DNA of 64,000 bases from positions 1,302,001 to 1,366,000 of the forward strand of contig CAVPJW010000002.1 of the NCBI GenBank assembly GCA_963705525.1, written 5' to 3'. A program made the translations under genes and the position numbers. The stretch comes from CAVPJW01 sp963705525. GTDB lineage: Bacteria; Acidobacteriota; Vicinamibacteria; Vicinamibacterales; CAVPJW01. Below are positions 63,643 through 64,000 of this stretch, piece by piece. How positions within the stretch are numbered: position 1 is the stretch's first letter; every line of letters begins with the position of its first letter. The notes beneath the pieces were generated by a model. That model searched no databases. It was given only the letters and a program-made list of their open reading frames with translations, and had not been told where the DNA came from.

Positions 63643-64000
63643 CCGCGGGGCTGGAGCGGCGCGCCGATGGTGAGGTCGATAGGCCCGGGACGGAACAACC
63701 ACGTTCCATCCGGCAGGACGCGGCGGGTTCCGCGCATCGCGATCGGCACGATCGGGCGGCCGTTGTCGACCGCCGCTCGGAACGCGCCGAGCCGGAATGG
63801 CAGCAGGCCTTCCGGGCGGAAGAACGTTCCCTCGGGAAAGATCATCAGGAGGTCCTCGTCGCCGAGCAGCCTCACGATTTCTCCTGCGCCTGCCAGGCGC
63901 TGCGAGACATCGGCCTTCTCGATGGTCGCGTGGCCAGCCTTCCTGATGACCGTGCCGATGAGTGGATAGTCGGCGAGGCGTTGCTTCGCGATGAACCGAA
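63534..64000 (-). CDS. PlsC-type acyltransferase (5' end outside window)
   Basis: The frame is open from 63998 (RFIAKQRLADYPLIGTVIRK...) and includes FPEGTFFRPEG, the glycerol-3-phosphate-acyltransferase motif III equivalent, and IVPIAMRGTRRVLPDG. The N-terminal H-x4-D motif lies outside. It makes phosphatidic acid or transfers an acyl chain at the inner membrane. The stop at 63534 falls at the broken HPF junction, so its C-terminus may also be altered. Confidence 0.8.
   Translation of the reverse strand, partial: RFIAKQRLADYPLIGTVIRKAGHATIEKADVSQRLAGAGEIVRLLGDEDLLMIFPEGTFFRPEGLLPFRLGAFRAAVDNGRPIVPIAMRGTRRVLPDGTWLFRPGPIDLTIGAPLQPRGQGWPEMVRLRDAARDEIARGTGEPSGQAPASFPPL

Noticed and set aside
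1..64000. CRISPR arrays, toxin-antitoxin pairs and phage structural genes
   Set aside because: No direct-repeat/spacer pattern, and no convincing toxin or capsid gene was recognised; the single DUF5681-like gene is not sufficient for a prophage call.

Overview
The window (64 kb, GC-rich) looks like a chromosomal segment of an environmental Acidobacteriota-type bacterium, most like the Vicinamibacteria. This is inferred from gene content: Ser/Thr kinases with C-terminal TolB-like propellers, a TonB receptor with an N-terminal carboxypeptidase-regulatory domain, very large multihaem cytochromes, a DUF2934-Hsp20 fusion and many secreted cupin or serine-hydrolase proteins. There is no rRNA or other direct taxonomic marker.

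Layout. 1-9.4 kb: an electron-transfer block with two multihaem cytochromes (at least 23 and 27 CxxCH motifs), an AMIN/outer-membrane beta-barrel protein, two small helper proteins, and cydAB (bd-type quinol oxidase). 9.4-19.2 kb: housekeeping and accessory genes (Tat-exported aminotransferase, receptor-like kinase, serine hydrolase, COG0523 GTPase, cysteine-desulfurase-like protein, secreted cupin). 19.2-32.8 kb: a mobile insertion zone starting at tRNA-Glu(TTC). A large serine recombinase ends inside the tRNA, and the 12-bp tRNA end is repeated at 27,977 and 32,597, each copy abutting a decayed serine-recombinase C-terminus. The first segment carries an MFS transporter, a TonB receptor with a Cys-rich partner and paired membrane proteins. 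The second carries cassette-like small genes, an epoxide hydrolase and a secreted phosphatase. 32.8-41.7 kb: two paralogous ATP-grasp-like genes, each in an operon with its own SDF-family (DctA/GltP-type) symporter, one also with an ABC exporter, and a glycosyltransferase between them. I recognise no described system with this layout. 41.7-57.9 kb: a patchwork of intact genes and fragments (IS630 end, kinase ends, TonB and DUF805 tails, small zinc-ribbon paralogues). 58-64 kb: a compact operon-like run: DUF2934-Hsp20, archease, RtcB RNA ligase, polysaccharide deacetylase, a tiny membrane protein, an MBL-fold protein, a secreted protein and an HPF fragment that runs into an oppositely oriented PlsC-type acyltransferase.

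Quality caveat: at least eight genes carry single-base frameshifts. The deletions resolve as shortened G runs and several insertions lie in CCTG contexts, which suggests long-read consensus errors. I therefore annotate the split genes as single loci. Other fragments (recombinase tails, truncated duplicates, gene-end junctions) cannot be explained by single-base errors and look like real recombination debris.
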